Origin: Lingula anatina
Taxonomy: Eukaryota; Brachiopoda; Lingulata; Lingulida; Lingulidae
Assembly: GCF_001039355.2 (NCBI RefSeq)
Contig: NW_019775423.1
Location: 1 to 64,000, forward strand
Direction of reading: 5' to 3'
DNA length: 64,000 nt
In this document: one piece after another, positions 29,001-40,350 of the stretch
Layout: the number at the start of each line of letters is the position of its first letter
How positions within the stretch are numbered: the first letter of the stretch is position 1
Made by a program: the position numbers and the translations under genes
Notes under the pieces: generated by a model
Database searches by the model: none
Told to the model about the DNA's origin: nothing
What the model saw: only the letters and a program-made list of their open reading frames with translations

Positions 29001-30003
29001 CATACAAGAAATACTGCAAAAAAATTGTGAAAGGTGGGACAAACTTTGAACTGTGGATATGAAGATTTTAATTTTTCACATATAGCACAGTATTCTTTCT
29101 TCTTAAAACAGCTGGCCTTATACCAACTTTAAAAAAAAAAGACAAAGAAAGAAATGTAGCGCCTTTTTGGGAGAGTGTAGAAAAATTACCAGCCAGACCA
29201 GGGATCGAACCCCGGACCTCTCGCTAACAGGGTGAGTGCCCTGCCGCCTGAGCTATCCGGCCGGTTCTACCCTGCGTTTGGCACTACAGAAATAAATCAG
29301 AGGAACTGCCTAAGAGAATTTGGAGCAATAAAATAACACATTAAATAAATAAATCAAAGGAACTACATATGACATTTTGGTGCACAAAAATTTAAAAACA
29401 TAAATCAAAGGATCTCCATATGACATTTTGGTGCATGACTAAAAATGAATAAGATTGCAAATACAGTGTAAATGTCAAAAATAAAATATATTTTTGAGCA
29501 TCGATGTTTTTTCATTACTATTTAAAGGAAGGAGGAATAGTCTCCGACATTAACATGAGCTTTTTTTCTGACACAAAAAGGGAAATTTAAAACCACAAAA
29601 ACTTTAAGTACAATTTTTCAAAGTTGTTTAACTCACCGCCATGTTTAAGAGAAGGCCCTGCTTCAATCGGAATGACGAGTAGAGGGAATATCCCGCTTAG
29701 CCCAACTAATATTGATGAAATTATAGAATATACCCATGCTTCTGTCCTAGATGAGATTCCCTCATTATCAATATCTGAGTATTTCTGAGACTGTGAGTCC
29801 CTAGCATCGGTTTCCTCTTCTGTCTCAAAGTTATTGTAACTATTCGTCAAAGTTTTATCCAAAGCGGGTTGTGTTGACGTAGCCGTCTGTTTTGAAGCGG
29901 CTACCCCCGATGGTCTTGCACGGTGAATTTCCCCTCGACCTTCAACTTCGATAAAGTACAAGAACGACAGAAACAGAATCAGTGTCCATAGTTTCCCTGT
30001 CAT
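11064..30003 (-). CDS. SLC39A13: Zinc transporter ZIP13 (SLC39A13), complete
   Basis: Eight coding exons on the minus strand: 30003-29637, 23759-23655, 21792-21683, 17363-17091, 15768-15679, 12647-12534, 11710-11541, 11139-11064 (stop TAG). All borders are GT-AG and phases agree; the joined frame is 1305 bases, 434 aa. The ATG at 30003 opens a signal peptide (residues 1-22). Membrane segments lie near 90-113 ([13 protein letters not shown]), 126-149 ([20 protein letters not shown]), 166-186, 287-312, 316-335, 354-370, 381-402 and 414-432. Metal-site motifs are NVIDNFTHG (295-303) and the LIV-1 signature HEIPHEVGD (327-335). A His/Asp cluster, GHDHDGH (159-165), sits in the loop before TM3. 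Exon 4 is a 91-residue hydrophilic, Glu/Lys-rich loop between TM3 and TM4. ZIP13 moves zinc from Golgi/vesicle lumen to cytosol. Closest alternatives are ZIP7 and other LIV-1 members, but the sequence around both metal motifs and the C-terminus fit ZIP13 best. Confidence 0.93.
11140..12533. other. SLC39A13 introns 7 and 6 flanking exon 11710-11541
   Basis: Apart from the coding exon at 11541-11710, I see only AT-rich intron sequence here, with no other supported feature. Confidence 0.6.
13268..13560. repeat. Diverged intronic repeat, copy 1
   Basis: Direct visual match to 14083-14330: shared blocks include GACAGATGTAC, TAGTGT(C/T)AACATC, CTAACAAGG and CAGTTTT(T/C)ATC(T/C)AGTGAG in the same order and orientation. 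The two copies differ by many substitutions and small indels, so the duplication or insertion is old. Confidence 0.65.
14083..14330. repeat. Diverged intronic repeat, copy 2
   Basis: Second copy of the sequence at 13268-13560, same orientation, about 800 bases away. It could be two insertions of one dispersed repeat or a local duplication; no terminal structure is visible that would decide. Confidence 0.65.
15769..17090. other. SLC39A13 intron 4
   Basis: Intron between exons 17363-17091 and 15768-15679. I see no coding exon or RNA gene in it. Confidence 0.6.
19721..19779. repeat. Inverted repeat with perfect 14-bp arms
   Basis: Arms at 19721-19734 and 19766-19779 (CCACTGTGAAGCTA and its reverse complement) are separated by 31 bases. 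It could form a hairpin. No transposon ends or RNA family are recognised. Confidence 0.7.
19911..20075. repeat. Two long guanine runs
   Basis: Runs of about 12 and 7 G near 19911-19930, and a further run of about 13 G near 20062-20074. Such tracts may form G-quadruplexes or be slippage-prone; length in the assembly may be unreliable. Confidence 0.8.
21136..21263. repeat. Imperfect palindromic repeat element
   Basis: The left end (21136-21161) and right end (about 21238-21263) are inverted copies with about six mismatches over 26 bases, built around CAAGA(C/T)TGAAATC. The interior holds further CAAGATT/AATCTTG pieces. It looks like a small foldback or MITE relic; no target-site duplication was found. 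Confidence 0.5.
21793..23654. other. SLC39A13 intron 2
   Basis: Intron between exons 23759-23655 and 21792-21683. Apart from the perfect hairpin at 22773-22806 I see nothing notable. Confidence 0.6.
22773..22806. repeat. Perfect 16-bp inverted repeat with 2-base spacer
   Basis: The arms CCAAGGAGTTATAACA (22773-22788) and TGTTATAACTCCTTGG (22791-22806) are exact reverse complements around GA. Such a near-perfect palindrome would extrude as a cruciform or fold as a hairpin in the intron transcript. Confidence 0.9.
27100..27221. repeat. 61-bp tandem duplication
   Basis: Two adjacent copies of a 61-base unit starting AGGCTTTGAGGGAATTT and ending GTCCAAGTT. They differ at one position seen (TTTGTACC versus TTTATACC), so the duplication is recent. 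Confidence 0.95.
28500..28534. repeat. C-run followed by (CA)n microsatellite
   Basis: About a dozen C bases lead directly into eleven CA units within SLC39A13 intron 1. Confidence 0.95.
29155..29288 (-). mobile_element. Small inverted-repeat element containing a tRNA-like sequence
   Basis: The ends TGTAGCGCC (29155-29163) and GGCACTACA (29280-29288) are inverted repeats with one mismatch, and similarity continues inward (GTAGAA, CCGGCC-like blocks). The element is flanked by GAAA on both sides (29151-29154 and 29289-29292), a plausible 4-base target duplication. Nearly all of the interior is a tRNA-like sequence on the minus strand (29262-29191), so this is a non-autonomous element that either captured a tRNA or derives from a tRNA-type SINE. 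Confidence 0.6.
29191..29262 (-). pseudogene. tRNA-like sequence (tRNA pseudogene or SINE head)
   Basis: Read on the minus strand, 72 bases fit a tRNA outline. A 7-bp acceptor stem pairs fully if G-U is allowed; TAGCTCAGG matches the A box (D arm GCTC/GGGC); GGGTTCGATCCC matches the B box. The anticodon stem has one mismatch, the T stem has an internal mismatch, and position 33 of a TGT-anticodon reading is C instead of U. These defects and the surrounding inverted-repeat element argue against a working tRNA gene. Confidence 0.6.
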
Positions 30004-31700
30004 CTTGCCGACTTTGTCCTTACTGAAACGGCGAAGCCCTTGTTGTCATTTTAATAGCAACTCCATACTTCAAAGTTCACAGACTTCACGTCTTGACCTG
30101 ACCTAGAAAGCCTAACATTCGGCACCTAGTTTATACCTTAGTTGTTAATTGCTACATGTGGATGTCTTTAATGAACGTTCATTAAAGACAAAAACCTTAG
30201 GCGGTAAAATATTCAATATTTACCAACGTGTCTCTGCACAATGAATGAGCACCTTACATTATTCTTAAAGGCAGTGAAACTCGGGTGTAACTTACCGAAA
30301 CATTTGTAATAAACAACCACCACTCAGCTCACCTGGGAGAAATATGATACTTTGCGCGGACGTCAGAAGTGTCTATTTTTACCTGAACCTTTCGCTCCCA
30401 AGAAAATGGACGTCTCTCATTCACATTTCTATCAAATTGCAAGCGAAGCTTTAACAGCGCCACATTATGAAGTCGAACGGAGTGAGAGTTTCAGCAGCCA
30501 CAGGGTATTTTTGATGACTTTAGATTGGTGGAGATGATGAACGGCGTGTGTTGCACATCCCCAGTCATTGCAATGCAAGAGCGAGATAGACCCCTCCATT
30601 TTGCATGGTGTGTGTTACTGTTTCTGATGTCATTGATCACTGATAGTGCACGCTATAGATGCATATATTTGGCAAAATAAGAAAGTCTTTCCTAGCATGC
30701 AACTTGTGGCACTGTTAAGTACTTTACCCTAGGGCAGTGTGGTCACCTTGGCTTTTGTAGTTATTTTACACCACTGTAATGACACCAGAATGCAAGATAA
30801 TCAACATGTACTAGGGATAATTGAGTTGCCTGGTAGTTTAAGGACTTATGTTTAGTGTAATAAAATGAGGAAAATCCTTCATATGTGTTGAGGTAGTTTT
30901 ACAGTGCATTTAAATTGCACGTTGAAGTTGAATTGTGCTCAGATTGTTCTTTTAACTTAGGCTGTGTTCAGAATAGAAGTTTTCCTACTAGTAGGATTGA
31001 TATATCTCACCAGGGAATCTCGCTAGGGTGCAGTCAATGTAATCAGCTGAGTTGTATGGCACATCCCCATGCAAAGCAACATGTATAACATCATGGATCA
31101 CAGAGGTCCAGACTTTACCAAAGTACTTAAAGTTATGAAGATATACAAGACAATTAAGCTGATAACATTGACTGCACCTTAGCGAGGATCCCCGCTGAAA
31201 TAGTTCGACCCTGCTACTATGAAAACTTCTATTCTGATCACAGTCCTAAATATTTTGGTTAAACAAACTAGTTATTATTTATCTACATATGCTACAACAA
31301 AGAATTTTTTTTTTATTATTGAAGATTCATATTTCAACATTTAAGTCTTGTTCTCTTATTATATAAGTAAAAGTTTTTAATTTTGTCATTAACATTAATT
31401 GCTTTCTTTTGATTGGTATATTTTTAACATAAATTGCCTTCCTTAATATTTGTAATATAGTATCTTAAATTGCACCTTAATTGTGTTTCATAGATGTGCT
31501 GGGAATACACACAAACACATATTTGTATGTCTATATTTACTAAACATCCCTTTTGCGCTTAGCATGCACCTTTGTTCAGTTCATATATTCTTAACATTTT
31601 AATTTCAAATAGTGACATTTGACATCACCAGAAAAAACATGCAAAGGTTAGAAAGTATCCATACCTTTCATGATTGATATTTCATTTACTTCAGGTCACT
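30004..31700. promoter_or_regulatory. Region between divergent SLC39A13 and F-box gene starts
   Basis: The two genes start head to head 1.7 kb apart. The first 600 bases or so next to SLC39A13 are less AT-rich and contain CpGs, consistent with a shared TATA-less promoter. The F-box gene's coding exon has a splice acceptor (TTCAG, 31690-31694) just before its ATG, so an untranslated first exon should lie in this region; I could not place it with confidence. The MITE at 30960-31246 also lies here. Confidence 0.45.
30960..31246. mobile_element. 287-bp MITE with long terminal inverted repeats
   Basis: The left end begins GG(C)TGTGTTCAGAATAGAAG and the right end, reverse-complemented, GGACTGTGATCAGAATAGAAG. 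Similarity continues inward for roughly 80 bases (GAAGTTTTC, CTCGCTA, GGTGCAGTCAATGT). Both ends are flanked by TA (30958-30959 and 31247-31248), as expected for Tc1/mariner-type target duplication. The interior has no coding capacity, so this is a non-autonomous element. Confidence 0.85.
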
Positions 31701-34700
31701 ATGGACAAACTGTCTGACAAGATCCTTCTACACATCTTCTCATTCTTGAAGCACCAAGACCTGTGCCACATTGCCAGCGTGTGTAGAAAATGGCGGATGA
31801 TTGCCTATGACAGTCGTCTGTGGCGTGTTGTCTCCCTTCGCCCTGACTATGGCGGCCTCCATGTGAACAACATTGAGTCGCTGTTGGCGCTTATTTCAGT
31901 GAGGTTTGGCTCCACGCTGCACACCATTGAGCTTCCCTGTGAGCTGGTGACAGCACCAGTGGTGCACGAGCTTGCCAACAAGTGCCCCAATCTGAATTTC
32001 ATTACCTTGGATTTCTCCAATGCCATGCAGCTTCATGATTTCAATGACCTCAACGCCTTCCCCTGTAACTTGACAAGCCTGTGTATTTGTCTCTCTGAGG
32101 TGATCTTTATGGAAGGGTTCATGCGTAGAATCTACAGCTGTTTGTCTTCCTTGTCTGTTCTACATCTTATTGGTAAGTAATATCAGTCACCAAAATTTTT
32201 TCAATGAAACAAATGGAGGTCTATCTAGCTTAATTATATTATTGGTAACATTAAATGGCATTTTTTATTGCTGATTCAAATGTATAGATACAGAATATTG
32301 GTGACATTAAGGAGACCAATCTGTTTGCCACTTTGATTTTTGCCACATGAGCTGTTTTCTCAATTCAACATGCAATTTGCGCTTATGTAAAGTCCTCAGT
32401 AAAGAATGGATTATTTGCAAAGATTTAAATTTGGTCCCCAGTTATGATATGCTACATGGCTATAATTTGTACAGTAATATGGAATTCCAAATGTAATTCT
32501 TTACTGTATTGACAAGCATGAATTTGTCTTTTAGGTACATTTGAACTGTCTAATGATGAAGAAGAGGAGATCTATGAGGTCATCAACATCAGCAAAATCA
32601 AAGCCCACACTCCCAACTTGCGTATTGTCAACTTGTATGGGATCAGCTTTGTGGATGACACTCATGTTGAGCTTTTGTCCAGCAATTGCATCCACCTTGA
32701 GTGCCTGGCATTGAACTTCTGTTTAAGGGTCAAGGGCAAAGCACTAAAGACCTTGACCTCCAGGTGCAAGAAGATTAAGTGCCTTCTGCTGCAACACTGT
32801 GGTAGGTTGAGATATGTTTGTTTCAGGTGTAGTTGGAGTAGATGCCAAAATTGAAAGCAAATGGCAGTAGGGATACATTGTTTTAGTTAAAAAAATCTCA
32901 AAATTGCAGTGTCTTCAGTTATTATTTCTTATGGAATTCTAAAATAAACATTGTTTAAATGTATACAGAGCTTTTAAAATAATTTTTATTTCTAACCTCT
33001 ACACAGAGTGTAAGAATTCAATCCGTAATCTGTGTTAGTACTATTTTAGAATAATATCACCCTTCTATTGATTAATTTTGTATTACAGATCTTAAAGACC
33101 AATACATGCAGGCTGTAGAATGGGAGCACACAGTGATAGATGAACTGGACATCTCCTGTACTGAGTTGTCCAGTAACTGTATGGTTGACATTCTGGGTAG
33201 GATGCCTGGGTTCAAGTACCTGTCAGTGGGACATTGTGAATACTTCAGTGATAAGGTAGTTAAATACGCCACGTGATATTGATACATGAACCATGAGAGT
33301 TGTAGTGCTGGTGTGTAAGTGATAAAACAGGCAAGATTTAAAGATAAGGACTGGAAGATTCCACAACTTACAAAAGTTAATTAAATCATTATTCTTTTTC
33401 TAGAGGGGGTATATTTGCTCTGATAAAGAAACTTTACCATAAGGAATCTTAACTTTAAGTTTGATAAGTTTGTCTTTTGGTGAAAATAAGATGCCAGTTG
33501 ATATCATGCAAAGTAAGGAAAGAAAGCAGTGGTATATGTATGTACTAGTATAGTTAAGCTTACTTTGACCAGTAATAAACACAGTCAAAATGTTAACTGA
33601 AAATTATTGGCAATTCCATACTATTGAATTATGACATTTGAATTCTATTTTGTGGATAATGAGAGGCTATATTTGGATTTCACTGCATCTTTCAAACTTA
33701 TCTCTTTATCTGTAGTATGTTTTTCGTCTATCTAGGTGTTGGAAGCACTGATGGAGAAAGGCAAGTTAAACCGTATCCAGTCCATTGATGTCAGTCAAAC
33801 AGACAGCTTGAATGAGAGCGTCCTGCAGAAGTTCCTACGAAAATATGGCCCTCAGCTGGAGGGATTAATGGCCGCAGGGAAACCAAAGTTGGCAGAGCAG
33901 TTCTGGCTCAATGTGATCCCATATTTCAAGAATATGAAGTAAGCCCCTAGCTTGATGATTAGTTTCATTCTTGAGACCTGGGTGGTGCTTCAAATCTCAC
34001 TGACTGTACACATTGGGTCTTTTATAGCATATGATGTCTATTTGACTCCCAGGGTCTTTAGAAACTGTATTTTACTGTTTGTTTTACATACTTTTAGTCA
34101 AAAACACAGTTAGTGCTTCATTCTTAAATGTGAAACCTCTGCTATTCAGGATCTGTGTGATAGGAACAGCTAATGGCTGGTTCTTGAAGATATCCACTAG
34201 AATCCATGTGGACATGATCATGGAGACCTTTGCACAGAACTGCCCTCTGATGGAGAGATTGGAAGTCCAGTGGGACCCCTCCACCATTAGGTTCAGTGAC
34301 AAGAGCAGCAAGTTCATTGACCATATCAGGTGATGAGTTAATAGCTTACTTATCAAGTATATTTATGTCTTGTATTAATGACAAAATGAGGTATGTAGAA
34401 ATACTTTGTGGTGTTTGATTTATGTCGATGAAGAAATACTTAGCCTTGTGTTTAACAGCTATTTTTTACCTAGATAAATCTCTTTTTTTAGAAATACAAA
34501 AAGTTTAAACATAACTATTAAATGTGCTTTAGTCTGTTCATAGTTATATGATATTAATTAAAATAAGTATATTTATTCAGGACTTGTCACACAAATAATC
34601 TGAAGTAGATATATTGTTGCACAATTTAAAGCATTATGCAGTGATTATTTAGATTGTCAGACTCCTTATTTGTTCAATATCTAAATTTACTCTTTGGAGA

Positions 34701-35058
34701 TGTATCATTTCCAATTTCTCAGATAAATGTACTAACCAGCTTTTCAGAAATATGAAAGAATCAACAATTTTAACTATTACTTACAAAAAAACCCTTGAAG
34801 AGGAAAAGACTAATTCATTATGTTAGAATTTAATGAGTAATTACCGTTGTCACTGTCTAATTTAGATAGTAAACCTGTTTTTACAGGCTGAGATGCCCAC
34901 ATCTGATGTCCTTCACGCTAGCCGATGGAGAATACTACGAGATTGTCAAGTCTAATTTCGAGCGTGCAGACAGAATGAAAGTGGTGAGAACGAGCACCAA
35001 CTACACAACCTCCATAGTCAGCCAGCTCAAATTTTACAAGGAGTTGCTTTTCAACTAA
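31701..35058 (+). CDS. F-box protein with leucine-rich-repeat-like region
   Basis: Six coding exons: 31701-32172, 32535-32801, 33089-33255, 33736-33938, 34150-34329, 34887-35058 (stop TAA 35056). All are GT-AG with matching phases; 486 aa. The ATG follows a splice acceptor by six bases, so the 5'UTR is spliced. Residues 1-46 are an F-box (MDKLSDKILLHIFSFL, then CRKWRMIAYDSRLWR). The rest is Leu-rich with irregular repeats of LRR type (for example NLRIVNLYGISFVDDTHVEL, LECLALNFCLRVKGKALKTL). F-box proteins bind SKP1 in SCF ubiquitin ligases, and the repeat region is expected to select substrate. It resembles a conserved animal FBXL protein, but I could not assign a specific orthologue, so no symbol is given. 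Confidence 0.88.
32173..34886. other. Introns of the F-box gene
   Basis: Five introns of 362, 287, 480, 211 and 557 bases lie between the listed exons. Nothing else is recognised in them. Confidence 0.7.
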
Positions 35059-36960
35059 GACAAATGAAGAGTTGGAAAAAATGCAATATTGGTCATTGAA
35101 TAAGTTGTCGTTTTGAGGGGGAGGGAAGTAGTATAAGTTATTTATAGGCTTGTATAGTGAAAAGGAAACCCTGATGTTACCAGAAGAATTGGTTTTTCTG
35201 GCTCCAGAAATGATGGCCTTATTACCATAGTTCCATCCAGTTCAAACTATTATTAATCTAAATAATGCTGCCTAACAGTGAGTGTGAAGAGTGTTAATTG
35301 CTTGCCCAGAAAAAAACTTCTTTGTATCTGTAACAGTTTTGATTTCACTTATTGCTCCATGTGACAAACAGAGGAATATTGTAGGTATATTAAAAAGGCC
35401 ATTTTAGTCACAATAACTGTTTTATGTGCAGTTTTAAGTCTTAAAATCTCCTATGTGGTCAGTTTTTTGTATTTTAGACGACAAAAGAAACATTTTCAAA
35501 GATGCATTGAAAGAGGTATCATATACAGTAGACTGACATGAACCAACTATATTTAGTTCAAAATACATGTGATCTATGCTATCAAAAAAGTACTTTGACT
35601 GATTTAAAAAATTTTATCTGAAGCCCATTAATTTGTGCTTCTAGATTTCATACTGTTATTAGGTTATATTGATTTTTGCGTGCATAACCATTATTCTCCA
35701 AATGCCAATCCAATATCATTAGTGCAATATGTTGCTTGTAAAGATGATATTTGCCATGTAGTATTAGGCATATTGGTTACTCTGTCAATTTTGACAGTTT
35801 TTAAATACTCAGTTGAAACTTTTTTACCAAATATGGTTTGTTTTACTTATGCTGGTAGAAGCAAAGCACAACTTGGAATAAAAAGATGAAAATATCTCAT
35901 AAATGAAACTGTGTTGCTTTTTTACTATTTCAGCATCAGATGCTAATTAATTCACTAAAGGATGGGGAAATGGAACAATTGCCCTTGTTCTTCAAGAATT
36001 AAGTATTACTTTACTCCTCAATAACTTTAACAAGTGCTATTTCTTTACAAGACTTGTACGAGTCGATGCAATGTCCCCTTATATGTAAATGGTTGTATGA
36101 ATACCTCAGCAGTAACAGAAAATATCTTAAAATGAATTCACCATTTCTTTTTCATTTTTGAAAGCAGCACATACTCCCCTTGTCCCTGGAAAAGTGGGCT
36201 GGTGTCAGATTGTCACCTGTCCATTGCTGCACTTGTCCATCACTCCTGTAGCAATTCCTGAATCTCCTCTAATGCAATTCCTTCCTCCCAGTGAAATAAA
36301 AGTTAGCAGATGAAACATGGATTTAGCTTGATACATTAAAGATACATGCTTCTCTCTTTGATAAATGATTTTGCAACTTCTTAGGGACAATAAGTTGTCA
36401 ATAGTCGATAAAAGTACTAGGTGCCCCTAATGTATTTCTCAGACAACGTTTTTTTCTTCGTTTTCGCTAGACGACCTCGTGCAGTTGGGACAATTATTTT
36501 CTTAGTGGATTTTATTTAAATCAGATGCAGCATGATTTGACAAACATTTAGTGGCCAATAGATAACAAAATTTGGGTTTGTATTTTTTAATCTGTCATTA
36601 TGTCTCTAGGTCCTCCTCTCTCTCTTACACCATTTTATTTATGTATTTTTGCACGCTTTTCGTCTCACGGTTACCGATGTTTTACAACACTGTTTAAATA
36701 TAGACGTTTTTATATCCATGTTACTGTTATAGCAGCCGCAATGTGACTCGGCTAAGAGACACTATATCGGCGCCTGCATGCGTAAGAGACTGATAAGAGC
36801 ATCACTGTGCAACAGTGGGCGAAAAGACTATTCAATTAAGCCCTCTTGGCTAAGCACGCGAGCGTTGCCACAAAATATCGCGCCTCAAACAATTAGATTT
36901 TACCACAGGATCTAATGGAATAACGCAACAGAACACTGGAATAATACAGGACAGTTGATC
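35059..36960. other. F-box gene 3'UTR and intergenic spacer
   Basis: AATAAA at 35877-35882 is the likely poly(A) signal, giving a 3'UTR of about 0.8 kb. Past it, up to the SLC17 promoter, I see no gene. CpG-containing sequence increases from about 36700. Confidence 0.55.
35877..35882 (+). terminator. Poly(A) signal of the F-box gene
   Basis: Canonical AATAAA about 0.8 kb after the stop codon, followed by AT-rich sequence. Confidence 0.5.
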
Positions 36961-36973
36961 TAACACAGCTGTC

Positions 36974-37067
36974 TATAAATAAGCTTGCTGGGCCATTCCT
37001 TATTTGTCCAGCTATGATGCAATGAAAGAACAGACGTCAACCCCACTTTCTGAAACAGAAAATTAAG
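36974..37067 (+). promoter_or_regulatory. Candidate SLC17 promoter and non-coding first exon
   Basis: TATAAATA at 36974-36981 is followed at an appropriate distance by a short segment ending in a strong donor, AAG|GTGAGT (37065-37073). Joined to the acceptor at 42429, the frame upstream of the transporter's ATG contains a TGA and no ATG, which fits an untranslated exon. This is inference; an alternative TATAAAAG lies at 39883-39890. Confidence 0.4.
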
Positions 37068-40000
37068 GTGAGTGTTAAATTAGGTTACGGTGCTTAGCTG
37101 TAATTTCTCTGAGAATCAGATTGATTGAGATATCCTTAGTTGACTGACTCAGTGCTTAGGTTATCATTACATAGAATTGACTAGATTATTCATCCACAAT
37201 GTCGGCTAGAGACGTTTGGTTGGTTTATAATTGCTTTGTCTCCCGTAAAAAAAACATATTTCGGATTTTCTAAATGTGATATCTGTTCAATTTCGACTAA
37301 ATGGTAATTCAGTGCAAGGATGCAGCAAATGCGATATGTTTCTAATATTGACAAACAATAGTTTTTATTCGAAGGCTAATGCTTAGGCCTATATAACAAA
37401 CCACAGTGAGTTACGTTAATATTAGTGTATAGTGTAGCCCAAGAAAAGAATTGCGTACATATACCGGCATGCCTCTTATCTATTCCTGAGGAATACGACT
37501 TAAGGACACGACTCTCTGTGATATGTTATGTGGGAAAACGCAAAGGAAGTCTTTTTCCGGAAAATTGTGATTAATGAATTAATATTGGCAACTGTTGCCG
37601 TTAAAGCAGTGATGACCCGAACCAAAACAATACCCGCATAACGAAATTATTCATGACTCAATGTGATACAACAATATTAAGAGAACCACTCTTTTTTCTC
37701 ATACTAGAAAAGACACCATCAGAATAATTCAAAAATTCAAATCAGTTCAGGGTTGATACCACTTTTTGTGATACGGCGGGGGGGGGGGGGTACATTGATG
37801 CGGGGACATTTGAATGCACAGGGATAGGTTAGCGACATAGTCTGATAAATATCATCATAACAATAACAATAACACATACGACAAGACTTAATCAACTTCA
37901 AACGTATCATGCAGAAAATAATAAAACCACGGTCTTTTCATTCAAATCTAAACACAGGTCTGTAGTACACATCAGACTTGTAAAATCAAATTTACAAGAT
38001 TTATTTTCAAATCTTTACTTCTAAACAAGATATATTATACAGGATGTTTGTATCGTATTAACTTTTCCAAGTCCATCTCAAGTGTTTTAAAAACCAACCA
38101 TCCTAAAGCTCGGATGACTGATGCATGCACATCTTTGTAACAATAATTTTGATGAACATATGTTATGAAATATAGAACGAAAGAACAGGAGAATAATTAA
38201 AATATTCTGGCATCTAAAATAATACCATAGCTTCAACGCCATCAAATTCATATGAAATAGCTTGAGCATTTATCACGACTAATTCAAACTTGAATTAGCA
38301 TCGTTATTTGTAGATTGAGTTTCCTAGAAAAGAGCATTTAACAACACTAAATTTCTAAGAATTGGTTTGAGCTTTTTGTCGGATCCAAAACTGAATAAAC
38401 ACTAAAACAATACAATATTATTTCCAACTAATAAGAATTTCCAAGAAAAAAAAACATGCTAAATGAATAGCATTTATTGCAACATCCCATTTGGAGACAG
38501 AGACTGCATAGGCCTATACATGTATACATATATTTACGTGTGTTGCTTTAATATAAGCCTGCATGCTTTTAATAGCTGAACGGCCTGAGCAGGATACACT
38601 ATCTGATATAGGATTTTTTTCTCCATCATCGTATTCACCGCATAATTGCGGCAACCGGATTCCCCGAGCTCGGTACAGAGTTGACCCGAGTCACCCGACG
38701 ACAACTAATAGAGCCTCGTTGTTGAAATTACCATACGGTTATGGTCGTGCGAACGTTGGTTACTGTTGTATTGTTTGTTAGCCAGCTGTGTTTACTTGCA
38801 TCGACAGCAGAGATGTGAAAAACCTGATTCTATATGGTTTAAGTATTTGTAAATGTATATCACTCACTGGCGTTTAACTGAGAAAGACTAGATGCAGGTA
38901 AGTACCATTGATTCGGCCGACTTTTTTTTCGGATAGAAAATGTGATATATTGGACGGCCTACATGAGTAAAATACCGGCCAATATGATAATTTAGTCATG
39001 TATAACTGCAGGAAAAGTGCGCGTGTGAGTAGTCTTTGCAAGTAAAGGTGCAATATATCCCACACATATTCGTTGATTATTTTGAAGGGACACATTCCCC
39101 TGGCGTCTGGTCTTCATTTTCAAATCTACGCATATGCGCCCGTCGTCTGTGGACATCAGACCAGGGGCACCTTGACTTTATAATAAAAAAGGCGTGCACC
39201 TAGCAGTGAATGCATTGCTCTGAATAGGCTTACCCGAGAGCCACTCTTAGAGCAACATGATAACAGACCTAATTGTGCCATTCCATCGTATTAGATATGA
39301 AAAATGGCCCTATTGATTTAAATCATCATTCAGATCAAAATAGAGCTGAAATCCCTTTTTTCTTCTTTTTTTCCGTCGGCAATCACTTGATGATTAAGCC
39401 AACCTTTTGATCGCAATAAAACAGACATCATATCCCACACAAAATAACCTGATTGTTGTGCGTATTCCTCTCCCTAATGTCTATTATCTATTTATGAGTT
39501 CTTTTATCTCCCGTTTCCTCATGACTCCGGCAAAGGATTAACTACAGAATGTATATAACGTAACAGTATGAAATTACAGGGTATGATAATCTCACATATG
39601 CCGTTACCTTAAAAACACATTATGCAGTCTATTACTTTATTGATTTCTTACATTTTCTGATGGAAATAGTGACACAATCTGTCATCCGTGATAAAACAAA
39701 GTACAAAGAAAAATTACTGTAGGATAAGTAAAGTTATAACTTGTTCGCCACAGCACAATTCCATATGTACAAATGGATTGCTCTCTGCTCGCAAGGAATT
39801 AGATATATTGAAATTTTAGCAAACATATTTAAATGTCAAACGAAAAAAAAACATATCCATTTGTGAAGTGCTGAGAACGTTTTATAAAAGCCTCCCATCC
39901 CTGTTGGCGAGATCTTAGGTTGTTTCCTAGTGTATATTATTGTACACCGCCAGCAAATTATCAGTGCGACCAATGGCATTTGTCTCTTCGTGGGCGACGC

Positions 40001-40210
40001 TGAATCCTCCAGTTACCAACACATGATATATGAAGCTGTTGTGAAAAAATTCCTGGTGGCCTTTCCACACAGATAAAACATTCATGCTTACCACGCCTCC
40101 AACCACAAACCACTACAATATATGCAACATTTCTGTACAATTATTAGTTTTATCAATCCAATTTTCATTTTGTCTATATTTAGGTACTTCTATCGGTGAA
40201 TATGTTACAC

Positions 40211-40314
40211 GATAAGTAGTTCTGTTTTGTTAAAATGAAATGAAAATTGAGTATAAAAAAACCTTTTATCTCCCTACCTGTAATGTTTGTCATTATCGTT
40301 TATCTGGCATATAT

Positions 40315-40350
<36 letters not shown>

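Larger units (their letters stand above)
23760..29636. other. SLC39A13 intron 1
   Basis: A 5.9-kb first intron. It carries a 61-bp tandem duplication (27100-27221), a C-run plus (CA)n microsatellite (28500-28534), a pentamer ATGTT repeat near 25080-25097 and a tRNA-like inverted-repeat element (29155-29288). No coding exon is supported. Confidence 0.6.

Noticed and set aside
29191-29262. Functional tRNA gene
   Set aside because: Stem mismatches, a C at position 33 of the only reasonable anticodon loop, and position inside an inverted-repeat element make a working tRNA unlikely.
30352-30537. 61-codon frame as first exon of the F-box gene
   Set aside because: It ends in a stop with no suitable in-frame donor seen and has no family resemblance; an untranslated leader exon is more likely.
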